From NCBI RefSeq assembly GCF_000420265.1, contig NZ_ATUP01000001.1, forward strand, positions 682,001 to 746,000: 64,000 bases of DNA, read 5' to 3'. The DNA comes from Oceanicaulis alexandrii DSM 11625 (GTDB lineage: Bacteria > Pseudomonadota > Alphaproteobacteria > Caulobacterales > Maricaulaceae). The position numbers were made by a program, and so were the translations under genes. Below, piece by piece: positions 32,301-39,666 of the stretch. Position 1 is the first letter of the stretch, and each line of letters opens with the position of its first letter. The notes under the pieces were generated by a model that did no database searches, had not been told where the DNA came from, and saw nothing but the letters and a program-made list of their open reading frames with translations.

Positions 32301-32305
32301 TCTAG
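26318..32305 (+). CDS. Giant autotransporter-type surface protein with Calx-beta and Ig-like repeats
   Basis: 1995 residues. Signal peptide (cleavage near GTAWGQ, 26); N-terminal beta domain (27-180); a Calx-beta-like module from ~183; three near-identical 114-residue Calx-beta repeats beginning at ~298, 412 and 526; alternating Ig-like modules (~640, 885, 1124) and DUF11-like modules with paired Cys (~761, 998); Ig-like modules at ~1230 and 1326; a BACON-like domain (~1441-1510); a small domain to ~1640; C-terminal beta-barrel (~1729-1995) ending in Phe. Likely exported by type V secretion and surface-anchored; Calx-beta modules bind calcium and often mediate adhesion. GGGAGAGG precedes the ATG. 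Confidence 0.88.
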   Translation: MNSWVWNAARTAIVALAWVLCGTAWGQTTDFNTGTNGFVIDQSTSGSFSTTVQGWTVVVSTDPGATTTRVRLGTSTLTGAPSAGWIRGEGSAGLFNSLEFRSASQFDLDSIWTAATASTSIQPLNASYAPIGSAVAYSPGSSQTEINLSANTDFDGIYGFRIVPSDGNTLQPISQVTISNVGTPPTVTLAASPASMGETGGSSTVTATLSGTASTATTVNLAFSGTASGGGADYTASNTSITIPSGSTTGSVTLSAVSDAIAEANETIIVDISSVSGGDGATESGTQQATVTITDDDSAAVTIADVSQAENGGAVTFTATLSAAVQNGFTVDVSTADGTATVADGDYTAVSGQTLTFAGTSGETQTFTITPGADTKVEADETVTISMSNLTGASGTVDISDTATLTLTNDDSAAVTIADVSADEDNGAITLTATLDNAVAGGFTVDVSSADGTATTADSDYTAISGQTLTFAGTASETQTFTLTPTSDTKLEANETVSVSMSNLAATALSVTITDTATVTFNNDDTAAVTIADASGDEDAGAVTFTATLSNAVQGGFTVDVSTNDGTATTADSDYTAVSGQTLTFTGTASETQTFTVTPTADSAIEAAETVNIAMSNLAGTSLGVDISDTATLTINNDDADATAPRVQSITRSNPATSPTSASTLDWAVAFNETVNNVDSTDFVVTGASVAPSITVLGSGATYTVRATGGSLSGMNGTVTLSFAPGQNIADTSANALSNTTPIGANDNTFLISNPTPPAFSLAFSPSSIAQGAASTLTYTLDNSANLVNATSLDFTNTLPANVIVAATPNAATTCTGGTLTAASGAGSISYSGGTVSASGSCTVSVDVTSSVAGAYTNTTGSLTSSLGNSGTASGGLTVTDGTLPTVTSITRLTPASETTDADAVTWRVVFSEPVVNVGAADFTVSGPSGASIGVTGSGGAYDVTVSGGDMASLNATITLNIAGGNDIADAASNALASTTPSGTDERTYIISNPGAPGFTAAFSPNTVAVGGTATLTFSINNGSNVVPATALGFSNALPSGLTLAAAPNASTTCTSGTLTATSGASSFSYNGGSVAASASCTLSVTVQTSSQGVFTNTSGALSSSLGASGGATASLTTTDATPPVLTAIERQSPAAALTNSDTLVFAISFSETVSNVTADDFTILGTTATGVLSGSGASYTLSLSGGDLASLNGAVSLSLAGGQDITDLAGNALTTAAPGANEIYTLDNTAPTVSLTRAANAPVAGPFTLTIAFSEAVSGLALDDLTVSNGAASDLAGSDEQYTVLITPTSDTDVSIALNAASANDAAGNPNLASDTLTVGVDAKAPVLTITLPGATTEGPFTARFTFDERVSGFEASDILVTNGSVSDFMIETDRSFTALITPATAGPVTVEVANAAASDQAGNGNEAAQAVIEAISGAEDVEIVIDQTTGDVTDIKAEVRIGNPGSQSLNFRVEIDVPWISVDPVSGVIPALGDILLNVQVLPEAADLPAGVYSGVITVVRDLPTSPLMRPSATGGAATESIIVEIPLTVTIEERFGSIQLVATTPGGVQRDATFLYASSDADLDGLQLTTIGGSAASASFEKEAGLYDVSQSAPEGWRLDEISCTGDLDGGSVITLSDERVLIDLDPTEAITCTFSNTRNEDAVRLATQRAINNFMVRRADRILAAAPDLSQRLQERQSDTPGQFSAHVEGDRKALSLSTSLSGVRNHVQASQPQMPDGPRLDQQERPNLDVWMRAEFSAISDDRDGGDASSDFGLLQIGADWTLGENALVGVMVQRDWMDETSAEIAQSAGALRGARVQGHGWMAGPYLAWGLSDSAWLDVLAMWGQSQNTVDPLGLYEDEFDTDRLMIRANLTGEWQSANWRVRPSISLAHFEETQGGYTDSLGIEIPEQTIRIGRLQAGPEVSYRFERRNGSWWEPGLSLNGVWDYDPAALMDELGQRISTGALRADAGLSLRARLSDGAMLSGEVRLDGLGDGDFSANSGRLEIRLPF
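27212..28237 (+). repeat. Three tandem 342-bp Calx-beta-coding repeats
   Basis: The Ala-Ala-Val-Thr-Ile-Ala-Asp phrase recurs at 27212, 27554 and 27896, exactly 342 nt apart. Each unit also repeats SGQTLTF, ETQTFT and SMSNL segments at the same offsets. This makes recombinational gain or loss of units feasible. Confidence 0.85.
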
Positions 32306-32324
32306 GCCATTTTGCACGCGCATG

Positions 32325-32361
32325 AAAAAGGGGCCGCATCGCGCAAGCGATGTGGCCCCTT
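32325..32361 (-). terminator. Terminator of the LytS/LytTR operon
   Basis: 15-bp stem (32328-32342 with 32347-32361, one G-U) capped by a GCAA tetraloop. Reading on the minus strand it is followed by TTTTT (A-run 32325-32329). It may also stop the autotransporter transcript from the plus strand. Confidence 0.85.
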
Positions 32362-32372
32362 GCCTTTGCAGC

Positions 32373-33149
32373 CTAGCCCATCAGGGCCTGCAGCTTGTCC
32401 TTGAACTTGCGCCCGACGGGAATGACCTGGCCATTGCGCAAATGAACCAGAAGCCCGCCCCAGGACGTGCGCGAAGTCTGGATGCAATCGCGCGCAGGAA
32501 CGATGTAGGAGCGATGAACGCGGATAAAGCCTTCCTCCGCCATCTCTTCTTCAAAGGCGCTGATGGACTGCCGGTGCAGCAGGCTGCGCTCGCCAATATG
32601 CAAGCGGATATATTCCGCCTCGGCGGACACGTATTCGATCTGGGCTGGCTCGACCCTGATGGTCTGACTGCCATTTGAGACCCAAATTGAAACCGGACTC
32701 TGGCCTGAGCGAGAGCGGGTCTCTCGCAATTCATCAAGATGTGATTGTAACTTCTCCAGTCGGCTCATCGCCTCGCGAGATCGCAAAAGCTGGCGCGCCC
32801 GAGACAATGCAAGCTCAAGCCGAGCGGGCCGGATGGGCTTGGTCAGGAAATCAATTGCGCCGGTGTCATAGGCCTGGGCCGCCATGTCGGGAAAGGCCGT
32901 TGCGAAAATGAACAAGGGCGGCTCATCGCGAAACGTGGCTTGCGCCAGCGCTTCCACAACGTCAAAGCCGTCCAGTTTGGGCATCTCGATATCCAGAAAG
33001 ACCAACTCTGGTTCTTCAGCCTGGATCAGCGCAATCATGTCCTCGCCGTTCTGCGCCTCTCCGCAAACCTCAATGTCTTCATCAAGGGCGAGCATCTTGC
33101 GCATGCGTTCACGCGCCAGCGGCTCGTCATCCGCGAAGCAGACTCTCAT
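32373..33149 (-). CDS. LytTR-family response regulator
   Basis: 258 residues. The receiver domain (1-120) has Asp7/Asp8 in FADDEP, phospho-acceptor Asp53 (FLDIEMP) and Lys in FLTKPIRP. A short linker leads to a LytTR DNA-binding domain (about 155-258; IRVEPAQIEYVSAEAEYIRLH, FIRVHRSYIVP, VIPVGRKF). ATG 33149 has AAGGAGG upstream and overlaps the end of the kinase gene by 23 nt, so the two are translationally coupled. LytTR regulators often control surface or virulence functions; the flanking autotransporters are obvious candidate targets (inference). Confidence 0.93.
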   Translation of the reverse strand: MRVCFADDEPLARERMRKMLALDEDIEVCGEAQNGEDMIALIQAEEPELVFLDIEMPKLDGFDVVEALAQATFRDEPPLFIFATAFPDMAAQAYDTGAIDFLTKPIRPARLELALSRARQLLRSREAMSRLEKLQSHLDELRETRSRSGQSPVSIWVSNGSQTIRVEPAQIEYVSAEAEYIRLHIGERSLLHRQSISAFEEEMAEEGFIRVHRSYIVPARDCIQTSRTSWGGLLVHLRNGQVIPVGRKFKDKLQALMG

Positions 33150-34254
33150 CCTGGCCCTCCTTGAAACGCAATGGCAGCGCCAGCACAGAGCGGAAACCGC
33201 CCGAAACCGGGCCCGCTTCAAGCGCCGCCTGATCGCCATACACAGCCGCCAGACGATTTCTGATATTGTTCAAGCCTGTTCCCGTTCCTGCGAGGGCGCT
33301 TGCAACGGGCGCCTCCGCGCACCGGTCCGACACTTCAATCACCAGTGAATCCGCCAGGTTTGACACGGCGATACGCACCGTCACCGTCGTTGTGTGCGAA
33401 GACACAGCGTGTTTGATGCTGTTCTCGACCAGAGGCTGGATCAACAAGGTCGGCGCAAGCGCCTGCTCCAGCGCCTCGGGCAACTCGACTTCGACTTCCA
33501 GCCGGTCGGGAAAGCGGATCCGCTCGATATCAAGATAGCGTAACTGGGCCTCTATCTCGTCCCGGATCGGGGCCAGCTCGCCCTGGGGCGCGATCAGGGC
33601 GCGCTCATAATAGCTCGCCAGCATGTCCACCATGCGCTCAGCCTCTTCCACACGCCTGGATGTCAGCAAGGCGGAGACCGAGTTCAGCGCATTGAACAGG
33701 AAATGCGGATTGACCTGATAGCGCAACGCACGCAGCTCGGCCTGTCGCTGGGACTTCTCGGCCTGAACGGCGTCCGCTTCACGCTGCCTGAGCTGCCGCG
33801 CATACAGGAAGGCCACCAGCACGACGCTCTGAGCGAAGAAAATGTGCACGCTCGCCGACCAGGCCACCAGGCTATGCAGAAGCAAGGGCTGATTGGCCGA
33901 GGAAAATGTCGTGATCATCCACCAGTTGAACACCGCGAAGGGGATAGCGGTGACAGTGGAGGCCAGCACTACGAGCGCGCCGGTCAGCCAGACCGACCGC
34001 CCCCAGAAAAAGCGCAGCACGGCATACATGCACAAAGACAGACAGGCGCCCACGCCGATCACGACGAGACGCCCTGGAAGGAAGCCGAGCACATCGCGGA
34101 CGCGCACGAAATCGAGCACGATCCGGGTGAAGAAATAGAAGCCCCAGCACAACATGATCAGCCCGAACGCCATGAGCGTTTCCCTGATCAGCGGTGAGCG
34201 GAGGCTGAAGGTTGGCGACGTGCGCGAGTCGCCCGGTATCTGTGTGATCCCCAT
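33127..34254 (-). CDS. LytS/YehU-type sensor histidine kinase
   Basis: 375 residues. Four transmembrane helices (about 25-45, 58-80, 90-110, 130-150) without a large extracellular loop, a coiled linker, then the His-kinase domain (PF06580 type) with His184 in YQVNPHFLFNALNS. The ATPase domain has LLIQPLVENSIKHAV (N box) and GTGTGLNNIRNRL (G box). It phosphorylates the downstream LytTR regulator. It is divergent from the second autotransporter with about 220 bp between the start codons. Confidence 0.93.
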   Translation of the reverse strand: MGITQIPGDSRTSPTFSLRSPLIRETLMAFGLIMLCWGFYFFTRIVLDFVRVRDVLGFLPGRLVVIGVGACLSLCMYAVLRFFWGRSVWLTGALVVLASTVTAIPFAVFNWWMITTFSSANQPLLLHSLVAWSASVHIFFAQSVVLVAFLYARQLRQREADAVQAEKSQRQAELRALRYQVNPHFLFNALNSVSALLTSRRVEEAERMVDMLASYYERALIAPQGELAPIRDEIEAQLRYLDIERIRFPDRLEVEVELPEALEQALAPTLLIQPLVENSIKHAVSSHTTTVTVRIAVSNLADSLVIEVSDRCAEAPVASALAGTGTGLNNIRNRLAAVYGDQAALEAGPVSGGFRSVLALPLRFKEGQDESLLRG

Positions 34255-34472
34255 TCGCCCATTCTAGACCAGACCGTGCAGGCCATTCAATTTAACGGCT
34301 AGGTCGTTCGCCCGATAAATCAGGTTGTTGATTGCATTTTCGGCCCCTTGTCGCACCCACACCCGTGTTCATGACTTTCGACTGGCGAGCGCACTGCGCA
34401 CCCCGAGTATGGCCGGCTTCACAGGGCGGGCAGGCAAGCCGCGCCCAGGCGCAGAGGGGAGAACGTCCAAAC

Positions 34473-37400
34473 ATGCAACAGTCCTTATCAATCCGGAATG
34501 CCGGGTGGCTCAAACGGCCAGGCCTGAAGGTCAGGCTTCTGTCGAGCGCTCTGGGGTGCGGTCTTCTGGCGCTCCAGCCTGCCGCCAGCGCCCAGGACGG
34601 CCCGATCACAGACACGGACACTCTGACCCAGAGCATTCAGGTCGAGGCCGACGCCACAGTGAACATTGTGGTGGACGCGCCGCTGGCGACCGATGAGGAC
34701 GGCCAGCCTGCGATCCTGGGCCGGTCCTGGCTGGGGGGCGTCATCATCAATAGTCTGGATGTGCTCACATCTGGCGTGATGTCAGACGGCATTTTCGCGC
34801 AATCCTTCGCCGATGAGGGCGAAATCCTGATTGTCAGCGGCGATGTTGAAACGACCGGCATCGGTTCCAGGGGCATTGTCGCCAGCAATGAGGGCGCTTT
34901 CCCCGGCAGTCTGACGCAGATCTTCAGCGGCAATGTGACAACCGCCGGCGCCGACGCCATTGGCATTCACGCCACCGCCAAGGCGGGCGCCATCACGCTT
35001 GAAAGCCTGTCCGTCACGACAAGCGGAGACGGCGCCACCGGCATTCAGGCGCACGCGGAGTCCGGCGATGTCCAGCTGCTGAGCAATGATGTGACGACAT
35101 CCGGTCTGAACGCTGTCGGCATCCAGGCTGAAGCCAGCGATTTCGTCATTGTCGACAGTCTCGATGTGGCCACCTCTGGCGACGGAGCCCATGGCATTGT
35201 CGCAGAGGCGGGCATGAGCGCCTATGTGCGCAGCCAGTCTGTGAAGACCGAAGGCGAACAGGCGCACGGCATCGTTGCGTCCAGTACGGGCCAGATCGCC
35301 TATGTGGAAAGCCAGACCCTGACGACCCAGGGTGATGGCTCAATTGGCATCCTGGCGCGCTCCAATGGCAGCGTGGCGGTCCGCAGCGGCAGCGTCACCA
35401 CACAGGGCGAAGCCATTGCAGGCGGAGACGGGGGCGACTTGCCGCCCGGAGATGGCGGAGACCTGCCGCCCGGTGACGGCGGAGACCTGCCTCCAGGCGA
35501 TGGAGGCGGCGATCCCTTCCCTCCCAGTAAACCCGTGGGCGCCCTGCCGGCCACGCCCGGCGGCGGCGCCATGGGCATCGTGGCGATCAGCGATGGCGCC
35601 GATGTCTTTGTGGAAAGCGGTTTCGTCTCCACCACAGGCTCGGGCGCGACCGGCATTCATGCCTCGGCACAAACCGATACGATAGTGATCAGTGATGAAA
35701 TCCAGACATCAGGTGAAAGCGCGATCGGGCTTCTGGCTCGCAGTCGTTTTGGTGACGTTAGCGTTAGCAGCGGCGCTGTATCAACTCAGGGAGATTTCTC
35801 CACCGGCATCTCACTCCTCAGTGAGTCCGGAAACGTCCTTGTACTAAGCGAAGCCCTGTCCACAGAAGGCTTTGACTCCGCTGGCATTCGCGTGACGGCG
35901 AACAAGAACGTCATTGTGGACAGCCAGTTGATCGAAACCACCGGGGACTCGTCGAGCGGCATCCAGGTTCTGACGCAGACGGGCGAAGTCGACATCAACA
36001 GCGGCGACATCACAACTCAGGGCGAGGACAGTGATGCGATCTCCGTCATCGGTCTCGGCGGAGGCTCAGACGTCCGGATCAGTTCTGGCGCAATCACGAC
36101 GATCGGCGACGGCTCGGACGGCATCTTCGTCAACACGTTCGGTGATGTCAGCATCGCGGCGGACACCATCGCCACGTCCGGCGAAAGCGCGGCCGGCATT
36201 TATGCCGATGCTGGCGGAGACCTGTCCGTTCAGGTCAATGACGTCACCACGGACGGCGCCTTGTCCGCTGGCATAAGCCTTCAATCCAATAATGGCGGCG
36301 TCACCGTCAATGCAGGACGGATCACCACCACCGGCGACAGCTCCGCCGGCATCGAGGCGGTCGCCTTCAACGGTGATATCGACATCAACGTGACCGAGAT
36401 TGATGTCTCAGGGGACCGCTATCTCCCCGGAGATGGCGGCGGCGAACTGCCCGTCGATCCCAATCCCGGCGGCGGCCCGGCTTCAACCATGATCAATGGC
36501 AATGTCATCGGCATCGCCGCCAGCAGCTTCAACTCCGACATCTCCGTGACGGCTGGCAAGGTCACCGCCAGCGGCTTGAACACGAACGGCATCAACGTCT
36601 TCGCGACCGGCGGCCGCGCCGATGTCACAGCCGGGACTGTGGATGTTGACGGCGTTGGCGGCGTCATCGGATTGCGGGCGCGCGGCGATCTGGGCGCCCA
36701 TGTCATCGTTGACAGCATCAGGGCGGTCTCAACCCTTGAGAACACGGCCCCGGGGGAAACCGATCCCTTTAGCGAGGCCATTTCCGTGGGCGCTGTCACT
36801 GGGCAGGCCCGCGTGCAGGCCAATAGCGTCCGCACCGAAGGCTCCAAGATGACCGGAGTCGAAGTGATCGCCGTCAACGCCTCGATCCTGGCCGAGATCG
36901 GTGAAGTGGTCGTGATCGGCGAAGGTGGCGGCGGCGGCATCCGCACCCTCAATGGCGCAGATGATGGAGAGGGCGGCCGAACCGATATCCGCGCCAACTC
37001 CATCCTTACAGACGGCGATTACATCACCGGCGTTCGGGCGATTTCCCTGAAGAACTTCAACGATATTCGCGTAGGTCAGATCCAGACCGACGGACGGCAA
37101 TCGGTCGGGGTGTTCTCGGCAAGCCAGTCAGGCGCGACTATTGAGGTCGGTGAGATCGTCACCACCGGTGATGTGTCCGATGGCATTCAGGCCATCAACC
37201 GCACCGGGCTGAATGGCGGCGAAGGGCCGCTCATGCGTGACCCGAGCGAAATCATCACCGGGGACGGCGAACCCGATGAGACGCCTGGCGGTGGCGAAGA
37301 CGGCGTGTCTGTCGCAACCGGCGCTTCCGCCTCAAGCGAACCGCTTCCAGGAACCGTGCCGGACGGGGATATCTCGATCACCGCCGGTTCGGTGAGCACG

Positions 37401-39476
37401 TCCGGGGATTCTTCGCGCGGCATCGCCGCCCACGCCAATGGCGACGTGACCATTGTCAGCGGCTCTGTCAGCACGACCGGCGAACGCACCAGCTATTTCT
37501 CGACGACCGATTACCAGTTCGGGCTGAGCGTGAGCGGGCTCTTTGAGTTCGAAGGCCCAGCCTCCCATGGCATCGACGCCCGCAGCGATTACGGATCCAT
37601 CTCCATCGAGAGCCAGTCCGTCTCCACGCTGGGAGTCGGCGCCCATGGCATCCGCGCCGAGACGGGTGAAGGCGACATCTCTGTGCAGGCGGGCGATATT
37701 TCGGTGTCCGGACAGGACGCTGACGGTCTGCATCTGGTCAGCCAGACCGGCGATGTCACCGCCACGGTCGAAGGCCATGTCCGCGCCGAACAGGGCGCAG
37801 GCGTTCGCATCGCAAGCGCCGGGACGATCGAGCTGACCATCGCCAATGGCGGTTGGGTGGACAGTGCGGACGGCGCGTTCGCGGTCGTGATCGAGCCCGG
37901 CCTTGTGCCTGATGATCCGATCATCCCTGAAGACCCGGTGAGCATACTGGCGGCGCAATCGCTTGGCGGCACGGCGACCCCGGTCACGAGTGGCGCTTCG
38001 CTGACCGTGGATGCAGGCGGCGTTCTGCAAGGCCGCATCCAGCTGACAGACGGGGACGACACGCTTCAGATCGCCGGCCGTTTCCTCGCCTCAGGGACCA
38101 GCCTGTTCGGCGGCGGCGATGACACCCTGATCAATACCGGCTCGGTCTTCGTGATTGATGGGGCCACAGCTTTTGACGGGCTTGAGCGCTTTGAAAACCA
38201 GGGTCTGTTCAGCCTGACCGATGGAGATGCCGGCGACAGCCTTGACCTGTCAGACATCACCTTCATTGGCGGCGAAGGCAGCGTGCTGGCCTTTGACGTG
38301 CTCAGCGACGGTGCGGGCGGCGTCCTGGCCGATGACATCACCTTCGGACTGGTTCAGGGCACGACCGAAGTGGAGATTATGGCTGAAGCGGGACTCACGC
38401 TTGACGCCAGCGTGGACCTGATCACCTTCACCCGGCCGGTGGCGGACGACGCTTTCCGGATCCGTTCTGAAAGCGCGGATGCGGGGTTCATGCAGTGGAC
38501 GCTGCGTCAGTCTGCGGACCGTCTCACCCTGGCCGCCACCCCGGATGTGGAGGTGTTCGAAATCATCCAGGCGGGCGGCGTCGCCACAGACCTCTGGCAT
38601 GAAGGCGCACAGGTCATTCGCCAGCAGGCCGCCCTGTCCCGTTCAACACAGAGCGGAAGCGGCGATGGCCTGTCAGGCTGGATCGAGGCCGCCAGCACGG
38701 ACCGGAACGGCGCAGAAATGACCCTGAGCACGCAACATGCCGGCTCCACAGTGTCGCAGGCTCTGTCTCGTGATCTGAGCGCCAGCTCGATCTCGGCGGG
38801 TCTGACCTGGCGAAGTGGTGCGGCGCATTTCGGAGCCGCACTGGGGTATGTCGATGGCCGGGCGCGGTTTGACGGCACAGGCAATGAAATGGAGATGGAG
38901 GCGTTCAGCCTGTCCGGTTATGGCGGCTGGAGCACCGAGCGCTATTTCGCCAACCTGATCGGCAAGCTGGATACAGGGACGCTCGAGCTCAACGTCATCA
39001 GCGCCAATGAGCGTAGCGAAATGGATGTCACCACGTTCGGCCTGAATGGCGAGCTGGGCGCCCGTTTCCAGTCCGGCGAGACCTATGTCGAACCGACTGT
39101 GTCGATGAGCTGGGTCTCCGCTTCACTTGGCGAGGCGGCGTTCTCCACCGGCGCCTTCGAGCTGGAAGACGGCGACAGCCTGAAAGCCGAGATCGGCGCC
39201 CGCGTCGGTCACGCCTTCACCACCGGGGCCTGGACGGTTCGTCCCACTGCAGCGGCGTACCGGGTGGAAGAGCTCGCAGGGGAGAACACGGCCCGTTATG
39301 CCTCTGGCGCAAGCCAGCTGGCTCTGCAGGACGAGCCGGCGGGATCCTACACCCGTCTGGAACTCGGAGCCGCTTTTGAAACAGGCGCAGGCCTGGTGCT
39401 GAGCATCTCCGGGGAAGCCTTTGACGGCGACCAGTCGGGCGGAGCCCTCCGCTTGGGAGGGCGGATGCAATTCTAG
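34473..39476 (+). CDS. Giant autotransporter with beta-helix repeats
   Basis: About 1667 residues. ATG 34473 is chosen over upstream in-frame starts because GAGGGGAGA (34454-34462) precedes it and a signal peptide follows (ASAQDG near 41). The passenger (~45-1370) is built from imperfect ~21-24-residue units of the type VxTxGDxxxGIxAxAxxGDVxVxS, as in pectate-lyase-like beta-helices, interrupted by Gly/Pro/Asp linkers (~319-360, 650-665, 925-960). Residues ~1395-1667 are the autotransporter barrel ending in QF. There are very few cysteines. Likely a surface adhesin or matrix protein; no catalytic motif recognised. Confidence 0.88.
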   Translation: MQQSLSIRNAGWLKRPGLKVRLLSSALGCGLLALQPAASAQDGPITDTDTLTQSIQVEADATVNIVVDAPLATDEDGQPAILGRSWLGGVIINSLDVLTSGVMSDGIFAQSFADEGEILIVSGDVETTGIGSRGIVASNEGAFPGSLTQIFSGNVTTAGADAIGIHATAKAGAITLESLSVTTSGDGATGIQAHAESGDVQLLSNDVTTSGLNAVGIQAEASDFVIVDSLDVATSGDGAHGIVAEAGMSAYVRSQSVKTEGEQAHGIVASSTGQIAYVESQTLTTQGDGSIGILARSNGSVAVRSGSVTTQGEAIAGGDGGDLPPGDGGDLPPGDGGDLPPGDGGGDPFPPSKPVGALPATPGGGAMGIVAISDGADVFVESGFVSTTGSGATGIHASAQTDTIVISDEIQTSGESAIGLLARSRFGDVSVSSGAVSTQGDFSTGISLLSESGNVLVLSEALSTEGFDSAGIRVTANKNVIVDSQLIETTGDSSSGIQVLTQTGEVDINSGDITTQGEDSDAISVIGLGGGSDVRISSGAITTIGDGSDGIFVNTFGDVSIAADTIATSGESAAGIYADAGGDLSVQVNDVTTDGALSAGISLQSNNGGVTVNAGRITTTGDSSAGIEAVAFNGDIDINVTEIDVSGDRYLPGDGGGELPVDPNPGGGPASTMINGNVIGIAASSFNSDISVTAGKVTASGLNTNGINVFATGGRADVTAGTVDVDGVGGVIGLRARGDLGAHVIVDSIRAVSTLENTAPGETDPFSEAISVGAVTGQARVQANSVRTEGSKMTGVEVIAVNASILAEIGEVVVIGEGGGGGIRTLNGADDGEGGRTDIRANSILTDGDYITGVRAISLKNFNDIRVGQIQTDGRQSVGVFSASQSGATIEVGEIVTTGDVSDGIQAINRTGLNGGEGPLMRDPSEIITGDGEPDETPGGGEDGVSVATGASASSEPLPGTVPDGDISITAGSVSTSGDSSRGIAAHANGDVTIVSGSVSTTGERTSYFSTTDYQFGLSVSGLFEFEGPASHGIDARSDYGSISIESQSVSTLGVGAHGIRAETGEGDISVQAGDISVSGQDADGLHLVSQTGDVTATVEGHVRAEQGAGVRIASAGTIELTIANGGWVDSADGAFAVVIEPGLVPDDPIIPEDPVSILAAQSLGGTATPVTSGASLTVDAGGVLQGRIQLTDGDDTLQIAGRFLASGTSLFGGGDDTLINTGSVFVIDGATAFDGLERFENQGLFSLTDGDAGDSLDLSDITFIGGEGSVLAFDVLSDGAGGVLADDITFGLVQGTTEVEIMAEAGLTLDASVDLITFTRPVADDAFRIRSESADAGFMQWTLRQSADRLTLAATPDVEVFEIIQAGGVATDLWHEGAQVIRQQAALSRSTQSGSGDGLSGWIEAASTDRNGAEMTLSTQHAGSTVSQALSRDLSASSISAGLTWRSGAAHFGAALGYVDGRARFDGTGNEMEMEAFSLSGYGGWSTERYFANLIGKLDTGTLELNVISANERSEMDVTTFGLNGELGARFQSGETYVEPTVSMSWVSASLGEAAFSTGAFELEDGDSLKAEIGARVGHAFTTGAWTVRPTAAAYRVEELAGENTARYASGASQLALQDEPAGSYTRLELGAAFETGAGLVLSISGEAFDGDQSGGALRLGGRMQF
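35427..35513 (+). repeat. 24-bp tandem repeat encoding DGGDLPPG units
   Basis: Three full units (35427-35450, 35451-35474, 35475-35498) and a partial fourth. The frame is kept because the unit is 24 bp. It encodes a flexible acidic Gly/Pro linker inside the second autotransporter. Confidence 0.85.
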
Positions 39477-39504
39477 GAGCGCTCAAGCCGCTCCTTCCCT
39501 CCCT

Positions 39505-39541
39505 GCCCCCGTCGAGGTTCCCCACCTCGGCGGGGGCTTTT
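39505..39541 (+). terminator. Terminator after the second autotransporter
   Basis: 13-bp stem (39505-39517 with 39525-39537, one T-G pair), 7-nt loop, then TTTT. Confidence 0.9.
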
Positions 39542-39666
39542 CTTATCCGCTTTCAGAACGAGCGTATGTCGAACCCGTTATGGACGCGTCTGGCGCAGCA
39601 TGCGCCAGCCCGGTTTGTCGAGAGGATGAGAGAGTTGGGTGTAGCGCCACGATAATGCGAGACGCT

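Noticed and set aside
35427..35513. Short regular repeats as a CRISPR or origin iteron
   Set aside because: 24-bp units are contiguous without spacers and encode a Gly/Pro linker within a clear gene.
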